Source: Syntrophaceae bacterium UBA6087 (GTDB lineage Bacteria > Desulfobacterota > Desulfomonilia > UBA1062). Taken from it: DNA of 64,000 nucleotides. Both the position numbers and the translations under genes were made by a program. Every line of letters starts with the position of its first letter. Positions within the stretch are counted from its first letter, which is position 1. This document shows positions 33,261-40,695 of this stretch, piece after piece. The notes beneath the pieces were generated by a model that saw only the letters and a program-made list of their open reading frames with translations, made no database searches and was not told the DNA's origin. The stretch is from positions 111,131 through 175,130 of the forward strand of contig DIXF01000012.1 of the NCBI GenBank assembly GCA_002448235.1, written 5' to 3'.

Positions 33261-36200
33261 CTACATATTCCTTCTATACTTGCCGCCTACTTCGTACAGC
33301 GCCGCCGTGATCTGACCCAGGCTTGCCGCCCGCACGGTCTCCATGAGCTCGGAGAAGATATTCCCTCCGGCCAGCGCCGTTTCTTTGAGCCTCTTCAGGG
33401 CCTCCCGGGCCTTCTTGTCGTTTCTCTTCTGGAATCTGCGGCAGTTATCCAGCTGGGCCTGCTTCTCCTCGTTGGTTGCCCGGGTAAGGGGTATGCAGCT
33501 CCCCGCGGGCTTGTATTCGGCATCCGGGTTCTCATACGTATTGACCCCGATGATGGGAAGTTTGCCCGAGTGCTTGAGCTGCTCGTAGTACATGGACTCG
33601 TCCTGGATCTTCGATCGCTGGTACTGCGTCTCCATAGCACCGAACACCCCCTTGCGGTCGCTGATGCGATCGAACTCGCTCAGCACCGCCTCCTCCACCG
33701 CATCGGTCAGCCACTCCATGAAGAACGATCCCTGGCTCAAGTTCTCGTTCATCGATAGCCCGAACTCCCGGTTGATGATCATCTGAATCGCCATGGCGCG
33801 CCTCACCGACTCCTCGGTTGGAGTCGTGATCGCCTCGTCATAGGCGTTCGTATGCAGCGAGTTGCAGTTGTCATTGAGTGCGGTCAAGGCCTGCAAGGTC
33901 GTCCTGATGTCGTTGAACTGGATCTCCATGCTGTGCAGCGACCGGCCCGAGGTCTGGATATGGTACTTCAGCCTCTGGGACGCCTCGTTGGCCCCGTAGA
34001 GCTCTTTGAGCGCGATGGCCCAGATCCTCCTGGCCACCCTGCCCAGAACGCTGTACTCAGGGTCCATCCCGCTCGAGAAGAAGAACGAGAAATTCTTGGC
34101 AAACGCATCGATGTCCATGCCCCTGGAGAGATAGTACTCGATGTAGGTAAACCCGTTGGCAAGGGTGAACGCAAGCTGGCTTATCGGGTTGGCCCCGGCC
34201 TCTGCGATGTGGTAGCCGCTTATGCTCACCGAGTAGAAGTTTTCCACTTCATGCTCGATAAAATACTCCTGGATGTCGCCCATCATCTTCAAGGCAAACT
34301 CGGTGGAGAAAATGCACGTGTTCTGCCCCTGGTCCTCTTTGAGGATATCGGCCTGGACCGTTCCGCGTACGTTCTTCAGCACCCGTGCCCCGATCTCTTC
34401 ACGCTCCCGGGCGCTCGGCTTCCTGCCCGTCTCTTTGGCGAAGGCCTGTACCTGCTGGTCGATCGCGGTGTTGAAGAACATCGCCGTCATAATGGGCGCA
34501 GGGCCGTTTATCGTCATGGACACGCTCGTGGTGGGAGAGAGGAGATCAAAACCCGCGTAGAGCTTTTTCATATCCTCGAGCGTGCAGACGCTCACCCCGC
34601 TCTCCCCGATCTTTCCGAAGATGTCGGGCAACTCAGCCGGGTCCTCGCCATAGAGGGTCACGCTGTCGAAGGCCGTGCTCAATCTTTTCGCATCGTCATG
34701 GCGGCACAGGTAGTGAAACCGCCTGTTCGTTTTCTCCGGACCGCCCTCTCCCGCAAACTGCCGCTTCGGGTCCTCCCAGTCGCGCTTGAACGGGAAAACC
34801 CCTGCCGTGTACGGGAAGAATCCGGGCAGGTTCTCCTTCCTCAGCCAGACATACAGGTCTCCCCTGTCCCGATATGCCGGCAGTGCGATCTTCGGGATGT
34901 CAAGGCCCGATAGAGACTCTCTGGTCAGGGATACCTGGATCTTCTTGCCCCGCACCGTATACGAGTATGTCTTGGAGCGATACTGCTCCTTGAGCTTATC
35001 CCAGCCGCCGACAAGCTCCGCATCCTCTTTGGCGACGCCCTTCCTGATATCGGAGAGCTTTTTGCGCAATACGGCTGCCGCCTGCTTGTCCCCTGTTCCG
35101 TCCAGGATGTCTTCCAGGGCTGTTATCTTCCTGATCTTATCCCCTACCTCTTCCGTGCGGCCGTGGTAGCCTCTGACCGTATCCGCTATCCGGCTTAAAT
35201 ACTGCTGCCTGCCGGAAGGCACGATCCCCTCGTGCACCTTCTCTTCCTCAACATCCTTTGCCTGGGGGATTTCCCAGTCGATGCATCCCTTGCTTTTCAA
35301 CCCTTTGAGAAGATAGGCAAAGGCCTTGTCCATGCCCGCATCGTTGTATCTGCTCGCCACGGTCCCGTAGATCGGGAGCTCGTCTCCGCTCACATCGAAG
35401 AGCTCGTGGTTCCTCACATACTGCTTTCTCACGTGCTTGAGCGCATCGAGGGATTTCTCCTGCTCGAACTTGTTGATCACCACCATGTCGGCAAAGTCCA
35501 GCATGTCGATCTTTTCGAGCTGCGTGGGCGCGCCGAACTCGGAGGTCATCACGTACAAGGAATAATCGCTTACCGTGGTGACGGCCGTATCCGCCTGGCC
35601 TATCCCGCTGGTCTCCACGATGACCAGGTCGTATCCCGCTGCCTTGACGATATCCAGCGCATCATGAATTGCCTCGGACAGCTCGTCTTTCGATTCCCGG
35701 GTAGCCATGGAGCGCATGTATACCCGCTGATCGTCGATCTGGTTCATCCGGATCCTGTCCCCCAAGAGCGCGCCTCCGCTCCGAGACCGGGTCGGGTCTA
35801 CCGAGATCACCGCGATTTTCTTGTCCGGATAGGTTGAGAGAATCCTCCGCAAAAGCTCATCGATGAGCGAACTCTTGCCCGAGCCGCCCGTACCCGTGAT
35901 GCCGAGCACAGGGCACCCGGCGGCCGTCCCTTTCAGAAACGCCCGCATGGGCTCAAAGCTCCTGTCCTTAAAAAATCTTGCCCGCTCGGCAAGGCTGATC
36001 AGCCGGCCCATGATAACCGGGTCCTTCAGGCGGATGATCTCGGCATCCATGGGCACCCCGGGCACTTTCACCCCGGAAGCGATCCCTATCATATGCGAGA
36101 TCATCCCCTTCAATCCCATGGTCTTGCCGTCATCGGGCGAGTAGATCTTCGCTACGCCGTATGCGTGAAGCTCCGCTATCTCGTCGGGTACGATCACTCC

Positions 36201-36500
36201 CCCGCCGCCGCCGAAAACCTTTACATACCCGCAATCTCTTTCTTTGAGCAGATCGATGAGGTACTTGAAAAACTCCATGTGCCCGCCCTGGTACGAGCTT
36301 ACGGCTATGCCGTGCGCCCCCTCCTGAACAGCCGCGTTCACCACTTCGAGCACGCTCCGGTTGTGCCCTAAATGTACTACCTCCGCCCCACTGTCCTGCA
36401 GTATCCTCCGCATGATGTTGATCGATGCATCATGCCCGTCGAATAACGACGTTGCAGTGACAAACCTGACAGGTTCATTCATGCTGTGCTTCTTTGCCAT
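33261..36500 (-). CDS. icmF: Fused isobutyryl-CoA mutase IcmF (B12-dependent acyl-CoA mutase)
   Basis: This 1079-residue protein interconverts acyl-CoAs such as isobutyryl-CoA and n-butyryl-CoA using adenosylcobalamin. Order: B12-binding domain (about 10-150, with DGHDASINIMRR, the IcmF form of the DxHxxG motif), MeaB-type GTPase chaperone (about 200-430, with GTGGSGKSSL and SVDPTRSRSGGAL), linker, then the mutase TIM barrel (about 540-1079), containing SGYHIAEAG and RRIWAI. The GTPase is fused in, the mark of IcmF. Substrate preference (isobutyryl, isovaleryl or pivalyl) needs active-site comparison. It is cotranscribed with cobO. Confidence 0.95.
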   Translation of the reverse strand: MAKKHSMNEPVRFVTATSLFDGHDASINIMRRILQDSGAEVVHLGHNRSVLEVVNAAVQEGAHGIAVSSYQGGHMEFFKYLIDLLKERDCGYVKVFGGGGGVIVPDEIAELHAYGVAKIYSPDDGKTMGLKGMISHMIGIASGVKVPGVPMDAEIIRLKDPVIMGRLISLAERARFFKDRSFEPMRAFLKGTAAGCPVLGITGTGGSGKSSLIDELLRRILSTYPDKKIAVISVDPTRSRSGGALLGDRIRMNQIDDQRVYMRSMATRESKDELSEAIHDALDIVKAAGYDLVIVETSGIGQADTAVTTVSDYSLYVMTSEFGAPTQLEKIDMLDFADMVVINKFEQEKSLDALKHVRKQYVRNHELFDVSGDELPIYGTVASRYNDAGMDKAFAYLLKGLKSKGCIDWEIPQAKDVEEEKVHEGIVPSGRQQYLSRIADTVRGYHGRTEEVGDKIRKITALEDILDGTGDKQAAAVLRKKLSDIRKGVAKEDAELVGGWDKLKEQYRSKTYSYTVRGKKIQVSLTRESLSGLDIPKIALPAYRDRGDLYVWLRKENLPGFFPYTAGVFPFKRDWEDPKRQFAGEGGPEKTNRRFHYLCRHDDAKRLSTAFDSVTLYGEDPAELPDIFGKIGESGVSVCTLEDMKKLYAGFDLLSPTTSVSMTINGPAPIMTAMFFNTAIDQQVQAFAKETGRKPSAREREEIGARVLKNVRGTVQADILKEDQGQNTCIFSTEFALKMMGDIQEYFIEHEVENFYSVSISGYHIAEAGANPISQLAFTLANGFTYIEYYLSRGMDIDAFAKNFSFFFSSGMDPEYSVLGRVARRIWAIALKELYGANEASQRLKYHIQTSGRSLHSMEIQFNDIRTTLQALTALNDNCNSLHTNAYDEAITTPTEESVRRAMAIQMIINREFGLSMNENLSQGSFFMEWLTDAVEEAVLSEFDRISDRKGVFGAMETQYQRSKIQDESMYYEQLKHSGKLPIIGVNTYENPDAEYKPAGSCIPLTRATNEEKQAQLDNCRRFQKRNDKKAREALKRLKETALAGGNIFSELMETVRAASLGQITAALYEVGGKYRRNM

Positions 36501-36672
36501 GGATCGTTAACTTTCTCCTATCTATAAGCTCTGTGAAAATATGACTTATTGGCATACAGGAACAACTGATAAATTTCAAACGATATCCGGCAAAAGAATA
36601 CAAACCATAAGCCGTATAACCGTCTTCACTGGTTGCCGCAGACGTTGTTTTGCGGGAGGAGTATCCTTCCGT

Positions 36673-37221
36673 TCACCCCGGTTGTTCAAGCTCTTCTATT
36701 CCCTCTCGGACATTTTCCCTGATGAAGGTAAGCACCTCCATGTGGTTCAGGGGGATGTCCCCGAGCTCTCTGCGGATTTCCCTGGTATCGAGGATATAGG
36801 TTTTTCCGTGTTTCCTGTGGGTGTACAGAAAATCGATGTCCGGGCTCCCGAGTACGAGTGCGCTGATCACCCCCGATATGTCCCCCATCGGCTGCCTGTC
36901 GATATGGCTGTGCCGGAACCGGGCGCAGACCCTCGTGCCGCGCCCCGGAGAGGATTCTATCTCGAAGCCGCCCCCTGCCCTCTGGGCCGCCTGGGCGAGC
37001 ATGGGCAGGCCAAGCCCGACCCTCCGCACCTTCTTCGTCGTGTAGAACGGGTCCATGGCCTTCCGGAGCGTCTCTTCGTCCATTCCGCTTCCGTTGTCCC
37101 TGATCTCGAAAGAGAGGATATCCTCGATCAGGTCCTCGACGATCGTGATCTCGACCAGAGAGGCCTGCGCCCGTGTAGAGTTCTCGGCGATGTCCAGTAT
37201 GTGCAGTGCAAGCTCGATCAT
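36673..37221 (-). CDS. HATPase_c-domain protein without histidine-kinase core
   Basis: This 182-residue protein holds a GHKL ATPase domain: N-box LDIAENSTRAQA near residue 8, G1 box DNGSGM near 42, G2 box VGLGLPML near 68, then GRGT near 93. There is no phosphoacceptor His domain, membrane segment or receiver. The C-terminal 90 residues match nothing recognised. It overlaps the PHP gene by 4 bp and is last in a five-gene minus-strand module with two DRTGG proteins and another ATPase. Role inferred: a signalling or chaperone ATPase for the adjacent iron-sulfur dehydrogenase. Confidence 0.85.
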   Translation of the reverse strand: MIELALHILDIAENSTRAQASLVEITIVEDLIEDILSFEIRDNGSGMDEETLRKAMDPFYTTKKVRRVGLGLPMLAQAAQRAGGGFEIESSPGRGTRVCARFRHSHIDRQPMGDISGVISALVLGSPDIDFLYTHRKHGKTYILDTREIRRELGDIPLNHMEVLTFIRENVREGIEELEQPG

Positions 37222-37961
37222 GCTTCCTCCGAGACAAACCGCCCCTGCTCCTGTCTCAGCGCCATGCGTATCTCGTCGAGGGTCGGATTTTCGAGGAACA
37301 TGAGCGTCGTCGCCTGTGCCATGTCTTTGAGATAATGGGCGTCCGACGAGGTGATGAAGGGATACTCCCGGAGTTCGGGGAACTTCTCCCTGCCCTTGCT
37401 GATGCCGAGGCGGGCGGAGATCTCCAGGGCATCGAAGGGCACGTGGTCGGGCACGAAGCCCAGCTGGCTTATGACGCTGAAGCTCGGCCGGTCGATATGG
37501 GCTGCAACGGCAAGACCGTGGTACCCGTGCACGTGGTCGACGAGGTCTTCCAGCGATATCCCGGTTGCCCCGATAAGGAGCCGCTCGTTGAATCCTTCGA
37601 CCTCTTCGAACTCGTTTACGACCGCCTGGATGCCGAAGGCCTTTTCGTCATTGAGGCCTGAGAGATGCGCATACACATACTCCTGAAAAAGGGAGAGTGT
37701 CTGCATGTCCCCAAAGAGGGCAACGACGTGCGCTTCTTCCCTGGTGGTCACCTCCATTCCGGGTATGACGGTCAGAGGCGTGTCTTTTGCCGCTTTCAAG
37801 ACGTACGGAACGTTTTCGGATGAATTATGGTCGCTGATCGCTATAATGTCCAGGCCCCGGGAGAGCGCCTCTTGAACAATTGCTTTCGGGTGCATGTCAA
37901 GATCGCCGCAGGGTGAAAGACAGGTGTGGACATGGAGACTGCAGCGGAAAGGCTTAAGCAT
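37218..37961 (-). CDS. PHP-domain phosphoesterase-like protein
   Basis: This 247-residue protein has the PHP metal-binding motifs: HVHTCLSPCG near residue 9, ISDHNSSENV near 41, EVTTREEAHVV near 70, GLAVAAHIDRPSF near 145 and SSDAHYLKDM near 210. These ligate two or three metals in PHP phosphatases and nucleases. An extra CG after the first HxH is unusual. It overlaps the downstream ATPase by 4 bp and follows a DRTGG gene in the same operon. The substrate is unknown. Confidence 0.9.
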   Translation of the reverse strand: MLKPFRCSLHVHTCLSPCGDLDMHPKAIVQEALSRGLDIIAISDHNSSENVPYVLKAAKDTPLTVIPGMEVTTREEAHVVALFGDMQTLSLFQEYVYAHLSGLNDEKAFGIQAVVNEFEEVEGFNERLLIGATGISLEDLVDHVHGYHGLAVAAHIDRPSFSVISQLGFVPDHVPFDALEISARLGISKGREKFPELREYPFITSSDAHYLKDMAQATTLMFLENPTLDEIRMALRQEQGRFVSEEA

Positions 37962-38007
37962 TCATCTACCCCGAATTGCCGTTTTCACGGCCCTTAAGGC
38001 TTAAAAT

Positions 38008-38349
38008 TCATCCATTCTGCAGGAGCTGGTAAATCCGGCCCACCAGCTCGAATTCGGTAAGTTCGCTCACCATGATCGGGACGCCCTCGCGGGTCGCTTT
38101 TTCGACCGTATCCTTATCAGGGGTTGCCCCCTGGACGATGACTATCCCTGCATGCTCTTTCAGTGAAGCGACCGCAACGATGTTCAGGTGCACCTGTCTC
38201 GTCACCCAGATGCTTCCCTCCTTGCTGTTCGCCATGACGTCGCTGAGGAGGTCGCCTGCATACCCGCCTTTGATCTCGGTTGTCTTCAGCTTCTCCCAGC
38301 AGCACTTGCACTTCAGTTCCAGCTTTTCGACCAGTGTCTCAAGGGTCAT
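38008..38349 (-). CDS. DRTGG-domain protein, short form
   Basis: This 113-residue protein has the DRTGG fold seen in the N-terminal part of HPr kinase and in phosphotransacetylase. Here the pattern is GGYAGDLLSDVMANSKEGSIWVT, then IVAVASLKEHAGIVIVQG and a C-terminal VPIMVSELTEFELVGRIYQLL. A CKCC motif lies near residue 14. AAGGAG precedes the ATG. It is a paralogue of the protein at 38802-39182 in the same module. DRTGG domains are thought to bind ligands; none is known here. Confidence 0.82.
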   Translation of the reverse strand: MTLETLVEKLELKCKCCWEKLKTTEIKGGYAGDLLSDVMANSKEGSIWVTRQVHLNIVAVASLKEHAGIVIVQGATPDKDTVEKATREGVPIMVSELTEFELVGRIYQLLQNG

Positions 38350-38380
38350 ATCCGACAGGCTCCTTACCGGTTGATATCCG

Positions 38381-38809
38381 TTATAGCTTTACGACGCTCT
38401 TCAGGTGGGCGCCATCTCCGGGATTTGAGGTGATTTCAAAGATATCCGAATATTTTTTTATGTTAGCCAGGCCCATACCGGCGCCGAAACCCAACTCCCG
38501 TATGGAATCGTCCGCAGTGGAATATCCCTCCTGCTGGGCAAGCTCGATGTCTTCGATCCCCTGGCCGATGTCGTCGGCCTGGATCGTTATGGCATCGGGC
38601 TCGATAAAAAGCTGGATCGTGCCCTGTTCCGAATAGGATATCATGTTCACTTCCGCTTCGAAGGTAATGACCGCGACGCGCCTGATGATACTCTCCGGAA
38701 TGCCCTTGTCTTTGAGGCTTTTCTTGATCTCGCTCGAAACGATGCCGGCGTCGACGAAATCTCTTCCCTGTATGTAGTAAATACCCTGGAGGTATTCGTC
38801 GCTAGGCAA
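38381..38809 (-). CDS. Anti-sigma-factor-like ATPase (RsbW-type)
   Basis: This 142-residue GHKL ATPase resembles anti-sigma regulatory factors: N-box FEAEVN near residue 50, G1 box DDIGQGIED near 79, and G2 box GFGAGMGLANIKK near 106. It starts at a TTG (38809) with AGAGG upstream and overlaps the DRTGG gene by 8 bp, so the two are translationally coupled. The RsbW class binds sigma factors or acts as a Ser/Thr kinase; no sigma factor or anti-anti-sigma factor lies in this operon, so the partner is open. It could be a kinase acting on a DRTGG protein. Confidence 0.87.
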   Translation of the reverse strand: MPSDEYLQGIYYIQGRDFVDAGIVSSEIKKSLKDKGIPESIIRRVAVITFEAEVNMISYSEQGTIQLFIEPDAITIQADDIGQGIEDIELAQQEGYSTADDSIRELGFGAGMGLANIKKYSDIFEITSNPGDGAHLKSVVKL

Positions 38810-39182
38810 TCTGTTTATCCTCTGAATCCTGTATCTGCGTCACACAGCCGGTCAGGCCTTCTTTGTACAGCATTCCGCATACTTCGAACATGATGTATCG
38901 GGTCCAAAGGATAGGGATGTTGAGCTCTTGAGAGATCTCGACGAATTTGTCGGTGAGCGACTTGCCCCGGCATACCAGGATGGCTGCTATGTCGAGCGCA
39001 TATGCCGTCCTGACGGATTGAGGATTGGAAAGGCCGGTAATCAGCAGGCAGCCTGAACGTGCGAAAGCAAGGACATCGCTCATGAGATCGGCTCCGAACG
39101 CTGTTGTGATCTCAAGGTCGAGCTTGTCTTCCCCGACGATGACCTTCGCATCCAAGATATCCCGGATTTCAGAGAGCTTCAC
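38802..39182 (-). CDS. DRTGG-domain protein, first gene of the redox-linked module
   Basis: This 126-residue protein is homologous to the DRTGG protein at 38008-38349: FGADLMSDVLAFARSGCLLITG, IAAILVCRGK, then IPILWTRYIMFEVCGMLY. The start is GTG at 39182 with GGAG 7 bases upstream. It leads the module of DRTGG, ATPase, DRTGG, PHP and ATPase, which lies just after the terminator of the formate dehydrogenase operon. Similar gene groups are known next to NADH-dependent hydrogenase operons in anaerobes. Its own molecular role is unknown. Confidence 0.82.
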   Translation of the reverse strand: MKLSEIRDILDAKVIVGEDKLDLEITTAFGADLMSDVLAFARSGCLLITGLSNPQSVRTAYALDIAAILVCRGKSLTDKFVEISQELNIPILWTRYIMFEVCGMLYKEGLTGCVTQIQDSEDKQIA

Positions 39183-39266
39183 TCATTTTCTCCACAGCTA
39201 TATGAGCTGTGGTTAACACAAGGCAGGGAGAGTGTCAATTAAATCAGGAAATAACAAGGGCAGAAC

Positions 39267-39300
39267 AAAAGACGGGAGGCAGGGTTTACCTGCCTCCCGT
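39267..39300 (-). terminator. Intrinsic terminator of the formate dehydrogenase-transporter operon
   Basis: ACGGGAGGCAGG at 39272-39283 and CCTGCCTCCCGT at 39289-39300 make a perfect 12-bp stem with a 5-nt loop. On the minus strand the stem is followed by CTTTTGTT. It lies about 60 bp after the transporter stop and separates it from the DRTGG module. Confidence 0.85.
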
Positions 39301-39361
39301 TATTGACCTGCATGCAGAGCAGCACCTTTTAAAAGGGTGTCTGCTTCGCTTTTAGAACCGA

Positions 39362-40636
39362 TTACTTCTTGAGCGGCTTGAACGCAATTACCATTACCAA
39401 GCCGATCACAAGCAGCCCGGCTGCGATGAAGAGCGACTGATCCTTGAATTTTGCAAAGGCGAACGGGCCGACAAGGCCGGCTGCAGACCATGCGGTGAGC
39501 ATGAAGCCGTAAACCTTGCCGATGTAGCCGGGACCGAAATTATCCGCCGCGAATGCCGGCATGGTTGCAAATCCGCCGCCGTAGCAGGCAAGCAGATAGC
39601 ACGCTGCTATCAGGAAGAGCCAGTAGCCGCTGATGACGCCAGTTGCAACCAGGGCGTAGATGACGGCCTGGGAGGCGAACATGGTGGCGAACACAGCCTT
39701 TCTTCCGATGGTGTCGGATACCCTGGCCCAGAAGAGACGGCCGAGTCCGTTGAAGATCGCCGAAATGGAAACTACTGTTCCGCCTGCAGCTGCAAGGACC
39801 TTGGTAAGGGTCTCGGGGTCGCTGAGGACTGCCGGATCGGTTACGAGCGACTTATAGAATTCCTGCGCCAGCGGAGAAAGCTGAGAGATAAGGCCCAGGC
39901 CTGCGGAAACGTTCAGGAAGAGCATGCCCCAGAGCATCCACCACTGAGGGGTCTTGATCGCCTGGTCGAAGGTAAAGGAATCTGCAGCGGAAACTGAACC
40001 GGCAGCAGGTTTGAATCCGGCCGGCACCCAGCCTGTAGGAGGATTCTTAAAGAGCTGAGCAGAACCTACGACGAGTACCAGGAAGATTGCTCCCCAGATA
40101 TAGAACGTCTGAGCAACGCCGGACGGTGTCATACCGCCTTTGAATGCAATGATCATTGCCGGTGCGATCTTTCCCATGAAGAATGCGCCGAGACCGAAGC
40201 CCATGACTGCGAGCCCTGTAACCAGGCCTCTCTTGTCAGGGAACCAGCGGATCAGGGTCGCGATGGGCGTAACATAGCAGAAGCCGTTGCCTATGCCGCC
40301 GATAAGGCCCCATGACACGTACAGGAGCGCCAGGCTTCCGATCTGATCGGCATAACCTGCAAGCAGCGTGCTTGCGCCGAAAAGGACTCCGCCGACGGTG
40401 GCCACGAATTTCGGACCCTTCTTGTCCACCAGGGTTCCGCCGAATGCCGCAGCGCAACCGATGGTGAACATGAAGATCATGAAGGTAACCTGCGTTTCGG
40501 TCTCGCCCCACCCATGGGTACCTATCAGGGGCTTCTTAAAGACCGACCATGCGTACACTGTACCCAAGCAAAGCTGCATGACTACAGCCGCCATGGCTAT
40601 ACCCCAGCGCTTGCTCTCCAAATTTTCATTGCTCAT
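39362..40636 (-). CDS. MFS transporter, oxalate/formate antiporter (OFA) family
   Basis: This 424-residue protein has 12 membrane segments. It begins RWGIAMAAVVMQLCLGTVYAWSVFKKPL, characteristic of OFA-type transporters, and has the MFS loop RWFPDKRGLVTGLAVMGFGLGA. It follows fdhA by about 60 bp, before the terminator, so it is probably cotranscribed with the formate dehydrogenase. Formate or another small carboxylate is the likely cargo; this is inferred from context. AGGAGG precedes the ATG. Confidence 0.88.
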   Translation of the reverse strand: MSNENLESKRWGIAMAAVVMQLCLGTVYAWSVFKKPLIGTHGWGETETQVTFMIFMFTIGCAAAFGGTLVDKKGPKFVATVGGVLFGASTLLAGYADQIGSLALLYVSWGLIGGIGNGFCYVTPIATLIRWFPDKRGLVTGLAVMGFGLGAFFMGKIAPAMIIAFKGGMTPSGVAQTFYIWGAIFLVLVVGSAQLFKNPPTGWVPAGFKPAAGSVSAADSFTFDQAIKTPQWWMLWGMLFLNVSAGLGLISQLSPLAQEFYKSLVTDPAVLSDPETLTKVLAAAGGTVVSISAIFNGLGRLFWARVSDTIGRKAVFATMFASQAVIYALVATGVISGYWLFLIAACYLLACYGGGFATMPAFAADNFGPGYIGKVYGFMLTAWSAAGLVGPFAFAKFKDQSLFIAAGLLVIGLVMVIAFKPLKK

Positions 40637-40695
40637 AATAACCTTACCTCCTCCTTGATGATCTCTTAAATTTAATATTGCCCAAGTTCAAAAGG

